NCBI RefSeq assembly: GCF_000208925.1 | Contig: NW_001914977.1 | Location: 7,454 to 48,638 of the forward strand | Direction: 5' to 3' | DNA: 41,185 nucleotides | Source: Entamoeba histolytica HM-1:IMSS | Taxonomy: Eukaryota; Evosea; Mastigamoebida; Endamoebidae | Shown here: positions 31,322 to 41,166 of the stretch, in pieces | Layout: every line of letters begins with the position of its first letter | How positions within the stretch are numbered: position 1 is the first letter of the stretch | The notes under the pieces: model-generated | What the model was told of the DNA's origin: nothing | The model's input: the letters and a program-made list of their open reading frames with translations, nothing else | Databases searched by the model: none | Position numbers and translations under genes: made by a program

Positions 31322-32350
31322 ATGACTGATACACACCAATCATGGATTGATATGGCTACAGAAACTGATGTTGCTGTCCAACAACCTGTAGTTGAGAAGG
31401 TTGAAGAAACACAAAAGCCACAAGAAATGACATATTATAAAGAAAGATATGGAGAATCTGATTATGTATTAATGTTTTGGAATCCAAGTCAACCTCTTGA
31501 ACAATGGATGATTAAAGACTTATTAGAAGGAATTGATGTAAAAGCTAGAGGAATTAGAGTAGGTAAAACTGGAAAGTGTTATGCTGATTTTGAAAATGCT
31601 GAAACACTTGAACGAGTAAAAGAACTTGATGGAAATTCAGTAGGAGATATTGTCATCACTATTTCTGCTGTTCCACCAAGAGATGATTCACAAAAGAATT
31701 CATTCAATAAACCAAGAAGAGATGGAAGAGAGCCAAGAGAAGAAGGTAATGAACAAAGAAGAAGAGGTAGAGGAAATAGGGAAGGTGGATCATACAGAGA
31801 AAGAAAAGAAAACCAAGAAAGAAAGGAACGTGGAGAAGGAGAAGAACAAGGACATAGAGGACGTGGTGGATATAGAAATAATTATAGAAATGGAGAAAAA
31901 CGAGATTATAAACCAAGACATCATTATGGTAATGAACAACAAAAAGAATCTACAAAAGAAGAAGTAAAATCAACAGAAACAACTCCTCAAGGAACAACAG
32001 TTGAATCAAAAACAATTGAACATAAAACTGATGTCAAAGAAATTCCAACTCATAATAACTCTGAAAAAAAAGAAGAAAGACAACAATTACCACCAAGAGA
32101 AGGAAGGAGATATGGAGAAAGAAAAGAACATACACATGGTAGAAGAGAAGGAGGTAATCAAAGAAGAGGTGGTAAAAAACAATTCCATGCATCTGAACCA
32201 ATTGAATGGGATAATGTTAAAAAAGTTTCTCATCCTGTTGAACAACAACCTGTTGTTGTTAAACAAGAACCAAAAGTTGATATACAAGATGATGAAGGAG
32301 AGTGGCAAGAAGTTAAACCAAAAACACAAAAGAAGAAAGGAGGAAAATAA
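31322..32350 (+). CDS. RRM and Arg/Gly-rich RNA-binding protein
   Basis: The 342-residue protein has one RRM at ~45-115 (YVLMFWNPSQPLEQWMIKDL ... KCYADFENAETLERVKELDG...IVITIS). A long Arg/Gly/Glu/Lys-rich low-complexity tail follows, with many RGR, RRG, GGYR and GRREGG motifs and an acidic C-terminal segment (DDEGEWQEVKPKTQKKKGGK). The RRM plus basic RG-rich tail resembles eIF4B/eIF4H-type or other mRNA-binding proteins that aid helicases or form RNP granules. The RNP1 is degenerate (GKCYADF), so exact family membership is uncertain. Long ORFs in other frames are shadows of the repetitive tail. Confidence 0.75.
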   Translation: MTDTHQSWIDMATETDVAVQQPVVEKVEETQKPQEMTYYKERYGESDYVLMFWNPSQPLEQWMIKDLLEGIDVKARGIRVGKTGKCYADFENAETLERVKELDGNSVGDIVITISAVPPRDDSQKNSFNKPRRDGREPREEGNEQRRRGRGNREGGSYRERKENQERKERGEGEEQGHRGRGGYRNNYRNGEKRDYKPRHHYGNEQQKESTKEEVKSTETTPQGTTVESKTIEHKTDVKEIPTHNNSEKKEERQQLPPREGRRYGERKEHTHGRREGGNQRRGGKKQFHASEPIEWDNVKKVSHPVEQQPVVVKQEPKVDIQDDEGEWQEVKPKTQKKKGGK

Positions 32351-32629
32351 AACGTTATTTGTTTTAATACGAAGAAATTTTTAAGGGTAATTAATAGAAT
32401 TAAAGAAAGAAAAAAATTATTTAAAAAAGAAAGAGAAAGTTATTGGTTTTAGTTTTTCATATAAAATTATTTTGTATTTTTTTTGTAATTATTATTGATT
32501 TTTAAATGTAATAAAATGAAACATTACTTTAATTAAATGTCAATAAATTGTATTGAATGAAATAATAAAAAACCATTTTATAATTAATATAAAATATAAC
32601 AATAAATAATCAATTAAAATTTTTTTATT
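32351..32629. other. AT-rich spacer between convergent genes
   Basis: The 279 bp carry the 3' UTRs of the RNA-binding and TLDc-like genes; nothing else is visible. Confidence 0.4.
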
Positions 32630-33457
32630 TTATATTATTTTTTGTGAAGACGTTTGGAAGACAACAGTTCTTACTACAGTAAACAATTGACTATGACCAA
32701 CTATTTTTGAAGCATCATCTAGAGAATAATGTTCTGGAATCCATTTGTATATTTGACTATAAGGAGCTCCAAATGGATTTGCTTGGATAACAATTCCCAT
32801 ATTAACATACAAATATTCTCCTTCTGATTTAAAGTAAAATGCTTTTGTTCCATTTTTTGATTGTTTTTTAAGACGCCAAACTTCTGTTTTATCAGTTTTT
32901 GGATCATATTTGAATATCCTATGTTCTGGGTCGTCTATCCAGTTATCCTTTCTAATACATCTTTTTGATACATAACAACCAAAAACATCTCCCCTTTTAC
33001 TAATATTAACAATAAGAAGATGTGGTATATTATTTATTTGGCGATAAAATGTTTGTTTAATAAAATCTACTGAAGTTGATTTTTTTATAACTTCTGCTGA
33101 ATCATAAATGACTCTAGAAAATTGAGGTTTAATATCAAATTGTAGTTTTGGAATAGTTTTTGTAAATTGTTGTATAATATCATTTTGTTTTGTTCCATCA
33201 CAAACTTCTTCTGAAATGTCGTTTATGACAGTTTTAGGTTGTACACCTAACTTAGTAAAAAGCTGCTCTACTCCTTCTTTGTTTGCTTGACATGAATTTA
33301 TTATTAGTTTCATAGATTCTATTAATTCATTTATAACACTCTTGAACAAAAGTAATGGAACAAATGGTCCTGTCATTACATTTGTTTGATTTATAACTTT
33401 GCCGATTCTATTTAATATACGCTTTTTTTCTTCATAAAAAGAGGTTGACTCAGCCAT
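32630..33457 (-). CDS. TLDc-like domain protein
   Basis: The 275-residue protein starts at the ATG at 33457; the open frame extends three codons to a TTG, which is not used. The N-terminal ~115 residues are helical (MTGPFVPLLLFKSVINELIE). From ~120 the TLDc-like part begins: HLLIVNISKRGDVFGCYVS, WIDDPEHRIFKYD, then EGEYLYVNMGIVIQ and a hydrophobic last strand (FTVVRTVVFQ). The same FG[GSC]Y and DDPE signature appears in three nearby loci, though this is the most divergent copy. There is no signal peptide, so it is likely cytosolic. Function is unknown. Confidence 0.7.
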   Translation of the reverse strand: MAESTSFYEEKKRILNRIGKVINQTNVMTGPFVPLLLFKSVINELIESMKLIINSCQANKEGVEQLFTKLGVQPKTVINDISEEVCDGTKQNDIIQQFTKTIPKLQFDIKPQFSRVIYDSAEVIKKSTSVDFIKQTFYRQINNIPHLLIVNISKRGDVFGCYVSKRCIRKDNWIDDPEHRIFKYDPKTDKTEVWRLKKQSKNGTKAFYFKSEGEYLYVNMGIVIQANPFGAPYSQIYKWIPEHYSLDDASKIVGHSQLFTVVRTVVFQTSSQKII

Positions 33458-35289
33458 GAACTTCAACTGAAAAAAATAGTTTTTATTTCTTTTTTTCTAA
33501 AAAATAATCACAGAATTATAAAAGTCATACCAAATAAAAGAGCACTTCATCAACAACAAGTCTACATGAGGTAAAAATGACTAAAAAATGTATTATTTGT
33601 ATGGAAAGAAATATATTAATCATAACATTAATCATTACAATACTAATTATCACCATAATAATCACGTCTTTGATGATTTGATTCATTTCATTCATCACTT
33701 CAATCATATTCATCGTCTTCGCAATAATTTCAACAATAATTCAAATAGAAACAGACACAATAATAGAATGAAGTAGTTAATGTTATATAATAAAGATAAA
33801 CAATAAAGATTTAATTAATATAAAGGAAGTGAAATGGAGTTTACTTTCTTTTGTTCTTATTCTTTGATTATTTATAAGTTAATATACTGTAATTGATGTT
33901 TAACATGAAAAACAAATGACAAATAAATAGAAAAGTTAATTAATTATCAGTGCAAAGTAAATCTAAGTCATGAAGATGAAATAGTCTTTTAAAAAATGAT
34001 AGAATAAGTGTTTAAACAGGGAAATAAGTTGATAAAGAAATAAGCAGGTTGCAAATTGAAATTCAAAAACAAACTCATTTCAATTGGTTATAAAATGTGG
34101 AGATGACAGATTTATTAAAAGGTGAAGTAAATGATAAATGAATATAGATTCAACACTAATAATTTCATATATTAGTTTATGAAATCCAATATATATATCT
34201 TATTGAATGTGTGATGAAGTGAGAAGTAACTGAATTAATGAATAAAATATAGACTAAGAAATGGAATTAAAACATAAAGAGAAATAAATACATAAAAAGA
34301 TGAAAGAAGAATAATAAGAAAATAAAAGAAGAATCATACTAAAACAAAAGAAAGAAGTAAAATGTTGATAGTACATGATAAAGATAATAAATAAAGTATA
34401 AGATAATGATATACTTTAAATGGGAGTCAAAATTCAAATTTAATCAACAAGACTGAATGTGTAAATGTTGAAATAATAATAAAACAACAAAGTCAATTGA
34501 TGAAAGGAGGTGGGTGAGGTAATAATATTCAATTGAAGGATTTCATGAGATATAAATTCTGCATAAAAAGTTAGTTAATTACACATAACTAATGAGAATA
34601 AATTCATAAGTTTTTGATGAGTTTTATGTTTACAAACAAGAAAATGAACATTAAATAATAAGACAAATTCATTAATTTTCACCAGAATTAATATATTTTT
34701 TAATACTGTATTATTGTATTATTCATATTATTCTGTATACTATTCATTGTATAATTATTAATTTTCATTAAACTATTCTTTCAAAAGTCAGTTATCTGAT
34801 GAATATTCAAGAATAATTGTGTCTTATAATTGAATCTATTTGTATTTATTTTATTTTTCATTCATTCGAGTTTATTCTTATACTACTATTCCTTTTTATA
34901 TGATGTTATGTTTTCAGCATTTTAATATTACAAAAAAACTGGCTATTTTTGTACTGAAAGAGTGGATTAAATAATATATATATTCAATAAAAAGAACTAT
35001 TCCAAATTGGCAAAGAATAAAAAAGAAGTTGTAATAAAAGAAAGTGTTTAATTGTTAATAAGATAAATCACAATGCAAGAATAAAGAATACATAAAATTA
35101 TTCATTAAGAAGAGTAAGTTTTTTTTAACACACCATAGTTATTCAAAGATATTTTCTCACTATAATGGTCCATTTAATTTTACAAATATAAATTATAAAG
35201 AAGTACTTTTTAACAAGAATATGTTTTTAATAAATGCAAAAATGATTTAAAAAATAAATTCAAAGTCAAAAATAACTAAAAAGCAGAAA
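33458..35289. other. AT-rich intergenic region with no convincing gene
   Basis: About 1.8 kb. A 62-codon His/Asn-rich frame at 33588-33776 is compositional and not called. From ~33800 the plus strand is purine-rich, with an unusual G-rich patch AAAGGAGGTGGGTGAGG near 34503-34519. No LINE or SINE motif is recognised. Confidence 0.4.
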
Positions 35290-35454
35290 ATGGAAAGTCT
35301 TTTTGATAGCATCATTATTATGTTAATAGTCGTTGGAATTGGTACTATAATATACTATGAATATATTCAATTCATCAAAAAGAAAGAAGAAACAGATATA
35401 AAACATCAAATCTCTGAAGCAGAAAAAATAAAAGAAAAATTCAACGAGAAATAA
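35290..35454 (+). CDS. 54-residue single-pass membrane microprotein
   Basis: An ATG at 35290 opens 54 codons ending in TAA at 35452-35454. The product has a short acidic start (MESLFDS), a hydrophobic segment at ~8-25 (IIIMLIVVGIGTIIYYEY) and a charged helical tail (KKKEETDIKHQISEAEKIKE). This is a plausible small tail-exposed membrane protein, not random AT-rich translation. There is no recognised family. It lies 58 bp beyond the LINE 3' end and is transcribed toward it. The upstream sequence is A-rich (AAAAATAACTAAAAAGCAGAAA), like other leaders here. Confidence 0.5.
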   Translation: MESLFDSIIIMLIVVGIGTIIYYEYIQFIKKKEETDIKHQISEAEKIKEKFNEK

Positions 35455-35571
35455 CAGTACAAAGAAATTATTTAAATCATCTAATGAAACAAATCAAAAA
35501 AATAAACAATAAGCAATTAATTAAGTATTAATAGAAATAGTTTCTATTGTTCCTGGCTCAGGGGAGACTAA

Positions 35572-38500
35572 TCACATCAATGAGTCTTCATCTTCAAGCA
35601 GCTCTACGGAGTATGTTTGGTTGTGATTGAAGCAGTATTCAATGACATTAATCATGTTTTTAATTACAAGGTTTTTAATTTCTTGCTCGATGTCAATTTC
35701 AATTTTTATTTCTTTAATTAATTTAATACTTTCTTTATTTACTAATCCATTAATTGAAATTACTACTGGATTTATTTTGACTTATTTTAACTTTTCTATT
35801 TTCATTAGCCTATTCTTTAATTCCTTATACTTATTTCTTTTCTTCAAATACACTCCATTAATATTGTGATCAGCCACAATAGTCATATCAAATAATAAAC
35901 CAGTTTTGTTCTTTTTATCTAATACATATATGTCTTGTATTTTGTGATATTATCATTCACTTTTATGCATTATTTGTTTGTTCCATATCATAGTGATGTC
36001 TTTATATTTGAACACTGTTTCATATGGGGGTTTTTTATATTGTTTATTTCCAGTGTATTTTCTTATTAATCAATATTATAATGCCAATATTGTCATGTTT
36101 TTCTATTTGTGATTTTTTATGATAAATACAAGATATTAGAATATGTTATACTGTAACTATCTTGTCTTTACATAGTGGGCAGTATTTCAATCTTTCATTT
36201 TTCATTATTTTTGATTTTCTATACCCACAAAATATTGCTCCATCTTGCATTTTAGTTAATTGTAGGAATGCATTCTTTTTAATATTGATGGACTTCCATG
36301 CTTTCACTGTAATAGTTTTATCTACTCCTTTTGACTCGAACCATCTTCTAAAATATCCACTAATTTGATGACACTTCCATTTTTTGATGTATTTGTCAAT
36401 AATTTCTTTATTTCTACTACTACTTCTTTTTCTTTTTTCTTTTCAATATTTTCATTTATTATTTCTTCTATTTTTGTTTCATTTATTTTATGAATTAATG
36501 TTTTTTTAATTCTATTCCATATTCCCTTCTTACTGTACCATCTATCTAATATGTTATTTCTTATTTCACTTTCTCTGGTACAGTAGTACATCACTGTTCT
36601 TACTAATTCAATAACATATTCATCATTTATATTTATTAATCCTTCACCCATTTCTTCTATAATGACATAAACCTATCTTTGGAGTTTCCGGCACCAATGT
36701 ATTTTGCCTTTCTTAAGTATTTTCTTATCTCCAAATCAATTTTATCTAGGTCAGTGATTTTCCAACTTACAACTGATGCTGAATATCTGAAGATATTGAT
36801 TACTTCATTGTTTATTCTAGTAATATATCTTCTATTACTACTTTCATCACTGTTTATTTCTTCCATCTTCTGATTCATTTTTTCTTTGATGGATTTACAA
36901 TTGAAGGTGTCATCAATTTCATCGGACTGCCATATTCCTAAGTATTTATACAAGTCCTCATATTCAACTACGGGGATGTTTTACATTCCATTTGGTATTT
37001 CTTTAATGTTTTTTAATACCAATCCTGATTTTTTCTCATTCATTTCCATCCCTATTCCACTTATTATTTCTTTAATTTCACAGTGGATTATTCCCATTTC
37101 TTCACTACTTTCCGTCATTATTCTCAAATCATCCATATATAATGTGTGATTTGATTTTGGGAATTTCTCTTCGATGATTTGAGAAATTATATTCATCTGA
37201 ATGATGAAGAGTAGATTTGATAAGGAATCACCTTGTAAAATTCATCTATTTAATTTAATACATCCTAGATATTCATTAAATTTATAACCGATGAATATCT
37301 TCCATCTAGTCATCATACTTTCAATAATGTCAATGATGACACACTCATAATTAAAATATTTTAATGATTCAATTACTCATTCGTGGTTGACTGTGTCATA
37401 TGATTTCTTAATGTCATAATATGACTCCACATATTTTGGGTATTTCTCTTCTTTCTGCTGCTTCATCATATAACTATTAATTATTCCTTCTTTAGCAGCT
37501 AAAGATTGTAACTTACATCCCAATTGATTATTACTAATTTTAAATGATTCACAATTCATGTTAATTCTTCTGTGAATCTTTTCTTTTAATATGGAGGTAA
37601 ATACTTTCATAATTACATTTGTACAACTGATATGACGATAATTAGTGACATCATTCCTATCACTTTGTGGATTAATAAAGTTCTTCCACTTACCATGTCT
37701 AATGGGATGTTTTCAGGGAAGTTCAACCATTCATTAAAGATACTGAGAATGGTTTCTCTTGATGATGACATCCTTTTCCAATAATACCCATATATAGTGT
37801 CTATTCGTGGTGCTTTCCAATTATTTATTTTCATTATACTTAAATTTAATTCATTTAATGTTATTATGACATTATCATAGTTTCTATATCTTTCATTCAA
37901 TATGGTGATTTGTTTTATTTTCCAATTCTCTTTATTTAATATCACCTGTGTTTCATATAACGATTTCCAATATTCTAAAGTAATATCGTTATTTGGGTAT
38001 ATTTCATTTTTTGGGTCTTTCTTTATTCTAATTTTCTTGTTAGAATCAAATATGAGTTTATTTGTATTGATTCTGACTATTTCATTTTTATTAAATTTAA
38101 TTCTTTGATCATTGTCATCATATATTTTATGTACTTTATTCTTTCTAGTGCTTTGACTTTTATTCATTCTTCATCATGTTCATTTAATTTCATGTTGCAC
38201 TTGATTCTGTACCATTTCCTTGACCAAATCTTCTAGTCTATTGATTTTATTTAGGATTTCTTTTATTTCATCAAATTTATCTCTTATTATTTTATTTTGG
38301 AGATAGAGGTGCATAATCATTGAAATATTCATATCATCTTGCAGATCCTGCATTCTGCTTCCTGACCATATCCATCTATTATTAATTTCCATTATTAATC
38401 GGTCAGCTTCTTTTCTTTTCCAGTAGTAATTAATGTTAGTACATTTTTCTACTTTCATTTCTTTCATTTTATTGATGAGAGTGTTAAGGTATTCTTCATC

Positions 38501-38767
38501 AATTTCTGTAGAGTTATTCTTTAATATGATGTTTTTTATTATTGAATCACACTCTACTCTTCCTTCTATTATATCATTTACTTTCAATTTAATGTACTGT
38601 TTAGTGGTTTCTTTTATTTTATGTGATATTTTAATATATTTAATATATTTTTTTTTCATTATTTACATTGATGTTTATTACTTTTATTATGCTTTCTATT
38701 TGTTCCCATCTTAATTTCTTATATAATTTCTTATTTAACCAATTAATTGCAAAACAATACAACACTT
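35572..38767 (-). pseudogene. LINE ORF2: reverse transcriptase and restriction-like endonuclease, disrupted
   Basis: It starts near 38767 in the frame IEVLYCFAINWLNKKLYKK and shifts frame near 38655. RT motifs follow: INNWKAPRIDTIYGYYWKRM, SGRTLLIHKV, NYRHISCTNVIMKVF, DIKKSYDTVNH (motif A), ILQGDSLSN (motif B) and LYMDDLRIM (motif C, YMDD at 37128-37139). Stops break the frame right after NHE (37377-37379), just before ILQGDSLSN, and near 36974. The endonuclease follows: a CX2CX8HX4C zinc knuckle (36128-36181, with a TAA inside), then QDX14D at 35887-35937, where active elements have PDX12-14D, and VADHNINGVYLKKRNKYKEL. The frame closes at TGA 35572-35574. Active sites are partly preserved but the gene cannot make a full protein. 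Confidence 0.85.
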
Positions 38768-38770
38768 CAA

Positions 38771-39853
38771 TTAAAATTTGATTTCTTTGTTCTGTTGTAT
38801 TTCTTGTCTGACTGTCATCTCTTGTTTTTTGACAATCAGTGCTTTGCTTTCTTCTTCGATTTCCACTACTGCCTTTTTCATAGGAGTAGTTTCTTTCATC
38901 TCCATTGTTCCTGATGATGTTTTCCTCAATACTGGTTGTGTATTTATCACAAGTGTCATCGTTTTCTTCTTCTCTAGTTCCTTCTGTGAGATAAAATTTA
39001 CAATATCATCTTGTTGTTTTGATATTATTTGTTTTTGTGTCTCATTTTCTTTTTGTGTGTTGTCTAATTCTTCTCTTGTTATTTCTGCAATCTCATGACT
39101 TATTATTGCTGCTTGTTGAATTTCAGAGATTTGTTTTTCTTTATCTCTTATTTCTTTCTTTAATTCTTTAGTATTTTCCTCTATCATTTCAATTTTCTCC
39201 TCTAATGTTTTTGCATTTTGTTCTAGCAGTTTTGTTTCTCTTTTTCAACTTTTCAATTTCTTCTTTCATTTCTTCATTTTCTTTTTCAATTTTCTTTTTA
39301 TTAGCTTGGATACAAGGATTTTTTCTTCTTTATTATTTACTTCTGTGATTTTCTTTCCTTCTATCTCATTTATTTTTCCTTGTAGTTTTAAGTTTTCTTC
39401 TTCTAATTTTTCATTTTCTTTCTTCGTTTCTTCATAATTCGTTTGAATCTTTTTAATTTGTGTTTTCATTTCTGTAATTTCTTCTTCAAATTCTTTCCTA
39501 ACTATTTCTTTTGCTTTTCTCATCATTTCTTCTGAGATGGCTTGTTCTTCTTCCATTCTTTTCATACTGAATTCTTTAACTTTTTCTTTTAATTCAGTAA
39601 TTTGATTTTTCAGAGCAAGTATTTCTTCTTTTTCTTTTTCTTCTTCTATCTTTTCTTCTTTATTTTTTGTTTCTTCTTGTACTTTCTTTATACTTTCTTT
39701 GCTATTTATTATTCTTGCAATTTTACATCTATCATTCATTTCTTTAATTGGGTTTTTGTTTTTAATTTCTGCTTCTATAGCCTTAATGTCTTTTTCCTCC
39801 CAATCTTTTGTTTTTTCTTTAAACTCTTCTTTAGTTTTTTCAATTATCTTTTT
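38771..39853 (-). pseudogene. LINE ORF1: coiled-coil protein, disrupted
   Basis: Two frames of Lys/Glu-rich coiled coil (39266-39853 and 38771-39187) are separated by a stop and frameshift near 39190-39266. Together they code ~350 residues with heptad-like patterns (EEEITEMKTQIKKIQTNYEE, KLEEENLKLQGKINEIEGK). This matches EhLINE ORF1, an RNA-binding coiled-coil protein that acts with ORF2. The open frame begins directly after a TAG and T-run without ATG, so the N-terminus is lost or the copy is truncated. It stops 4 bases before the ORF2 frame begins. Confidence 0.75.
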
Positions 39854-39975
39854 CTAAAAAAAAAAAAAATAAAATAAAATAAAAAAATTTAAAATAAAAT
39901 TCATCAATGATGATGCAAATATTTTCTTCTTTTCAAAATGTTGATGTTTTTTTTTTCAAAAATCAATCAAAATGA
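39854..39975. other. A/T homopolymer-rich LINE 5' flank
   Basis: A13 at ~39856-39868 followed by AAAAT-type repeats, on the 5' side of the minus-strand LINE. This T-rich sequence (minus strand) resembles the preferred insertion context of Entamoeba LINEs. Nothing else is seen. Confidence 0.4.
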
Positions 39976-40230
39976 ATATTTAAACATTTACTCAATAATT
40001 TAAATATTGAATTTGTATTAATAGCGTATTCATGTTTTTTTTTTTTGCTCTATCCAATTCTTCAATCAATTTCTGCCTCCATTGTTAATTTCTTTTTTGG
40101 AAGTGTTCTTGTCGGTTTTGGAGCCATTGCATATGCTTGTTTGCAATCACTTGCAGCTTGTATAGCCACAATTTTAGGTCCAATAATAATGGTTATTGTT
40201 GGATTATTTGCTGCACTACTTTTGTTGTAG
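39976..40230 (+). pseudogene. Small hydrophobic protein ORF, start interrupted at a T12 run
   Basis: The frame open from 39976 to TAG at 40228-40230 codes a very hydrophobic Gly/Ala-rich product (FFFGSVLVGFGAIAYACLQS, then ATILGPIIMVIVGLFAALLL), enough for two membrane helices, but it has no in-frame ATG. An ATG at 40032 is one base out of frame and is followed at once by T12 (40035-40046). Loss of one T, or gain of two, would join MFFF to LLYPILQSISASIV. So this is either a real ~65-residue membrane protein disrupted by homopolymer slippage or miscount, or a chance hydrophobic frame. The higher codon quality after 40050 favours a real gene. Confidence 0.4.
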
Positions 40231-40653
40231 TTATCAGTCAGGATAATATCAAAAACATCACAACAACTTCATATAACTATGGATATGAAGATAAATTAAT
40301 TTAATTGTGTATTTGGTTTAATTTAACAAATTGTAGAATAACAACTGATAATTCCCAATAACTACATTTGTATATTAATGTGTTATTATAGAATCTTATA
40401 GTAATAATAAAAGTCAAACAAAACATTAGAAAATGTCTTATTTAAATAAAAATAAATAAGATAAATGAATGTTAATAAAATTATTATTTATTCATTGATT
40501 ATTTGATATTATTCACAAAATATATCATTAAAAATGTATAATTTCATTGTTTTATTTATTATTTAGACTTTCTTCTTGTTTTGTAAATAATTCATTTCTC
40601 TTTTGATTCATTTCTTTTATTTTATTGTCTTTTCTTCTTAATATCGAATTTGA
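40231..40653. other. AT-rich spacer
   Basis: About 420 bp between the hydrophobic ORF and SINE copy 2. No gene or repeat is seen. Confidence 0.4.
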
Positions 40654-41166
40654 CATGTCTGAAACATCACATAAACTTTAATACAATTCAAGCATCGACA
40701 CTCCCAGTTATTTTCTGGTTATGACGGTGTATTTGAATTAGAAATGTATTAGGTAAAGTTGCAAAGGGTGTAGCAAGATATTATGGTAGAATATTACATG
40801 GTGTAATATAAGGAAGTACTAAAGTGTGGTTAAGACTAAAAGAAAATTAAACATAATAATATGATGGGAATGAAATACTCTCTTCTCTCATTCATAAAAT
40901 AAAGAAAAAAGGAAAAAGAAAATGTTTAAAATTAAGACAGAAAATAAACAAAAGGTTAAAAAGAAGAAATAAGCAGAAGAAGGATGAGAAGACATTAATA
41001 GGAAAAAATAAAGCAAAGAAGTGATTTTCTCAATTTGCAAGAAAAACATAAATGATAAGTTAAAGAAAAAGATTACTCTTTTTAAAAAACAAATAACTCA
41101 GGGATTAATCTCGGATAAACTAGGAAGAATATATGAAAAATCTATTAACACTTAATTAACTAATTT
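40654..41166 (+). mobile_element. SINE-like non-autonomous retroelement, copy 2
   Basis: This 513-bp element is the second copy of 3499-4070, with the same 5' start (CATGTCTGAAAC) and the same 3' end (CTTAATTAACTAATTT). It lacks ~50 bases present in copy 1 and has scattered substitutions and small indels throughout, so the copies are not a recent duplication. Conserved blocks include AAAAGAAAATTAAACATAAT, AGAAAATAAACAAAAGGTTA and ATTAATAGGAA. Its last ~70 bases resemble the LINE 3' end. It lies ~0.8 kb beyond the LINE 5' flank, in the opposite orientation. The window ends 19 bases after it. Confidence 0.75.

Larger units (their letters stand above)
35512..39853 (-). mobile_element. Degenerate LINE (non-LTR retrotransposon, R2/R4-type endonuclease)
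   Basis: About 4.3 kb reading right to left: a coiled-coil ORF1, then an ORF2 with reverse transcriptase and a C-terminal restriction-like endonuclease, the order found in EhLINE elements (~4.8 kb). The 3' tail ends CTTAATTAATTG, matching both SINE-like copies. The 5' side stops at a T-rich stretch directly before ORF1 without an ATG, so the copy may be slightly 5'-truncated. ORF2 has several in-frame stops and frameshifts, so this copy is dead. No clean target-site duplication was found by eye. Confidence 0.85.

Noticed and set aside
33588..33776. 62-codon His/Asn-rich ORF, with a 34-codon hydrophobic alternative in another frame from 33577
   Set aside because: It comes from AAT/CAT-rich low-complexity DNA; no domain, no clear promoter and several equally open frames.
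34500..34522. G-rich patch as a possible structured RNA or G-quadruplex
   Set aside because: There are not enough G runs for a quadruplex and no pairing partner was found by eye.
39602..39877. Plus-strand Phe-rich ORF over the LINE 5' part
   Set aside because: It is the shadow of the Lys/Glu-rich ORF1 coiled coil on the minus strand.
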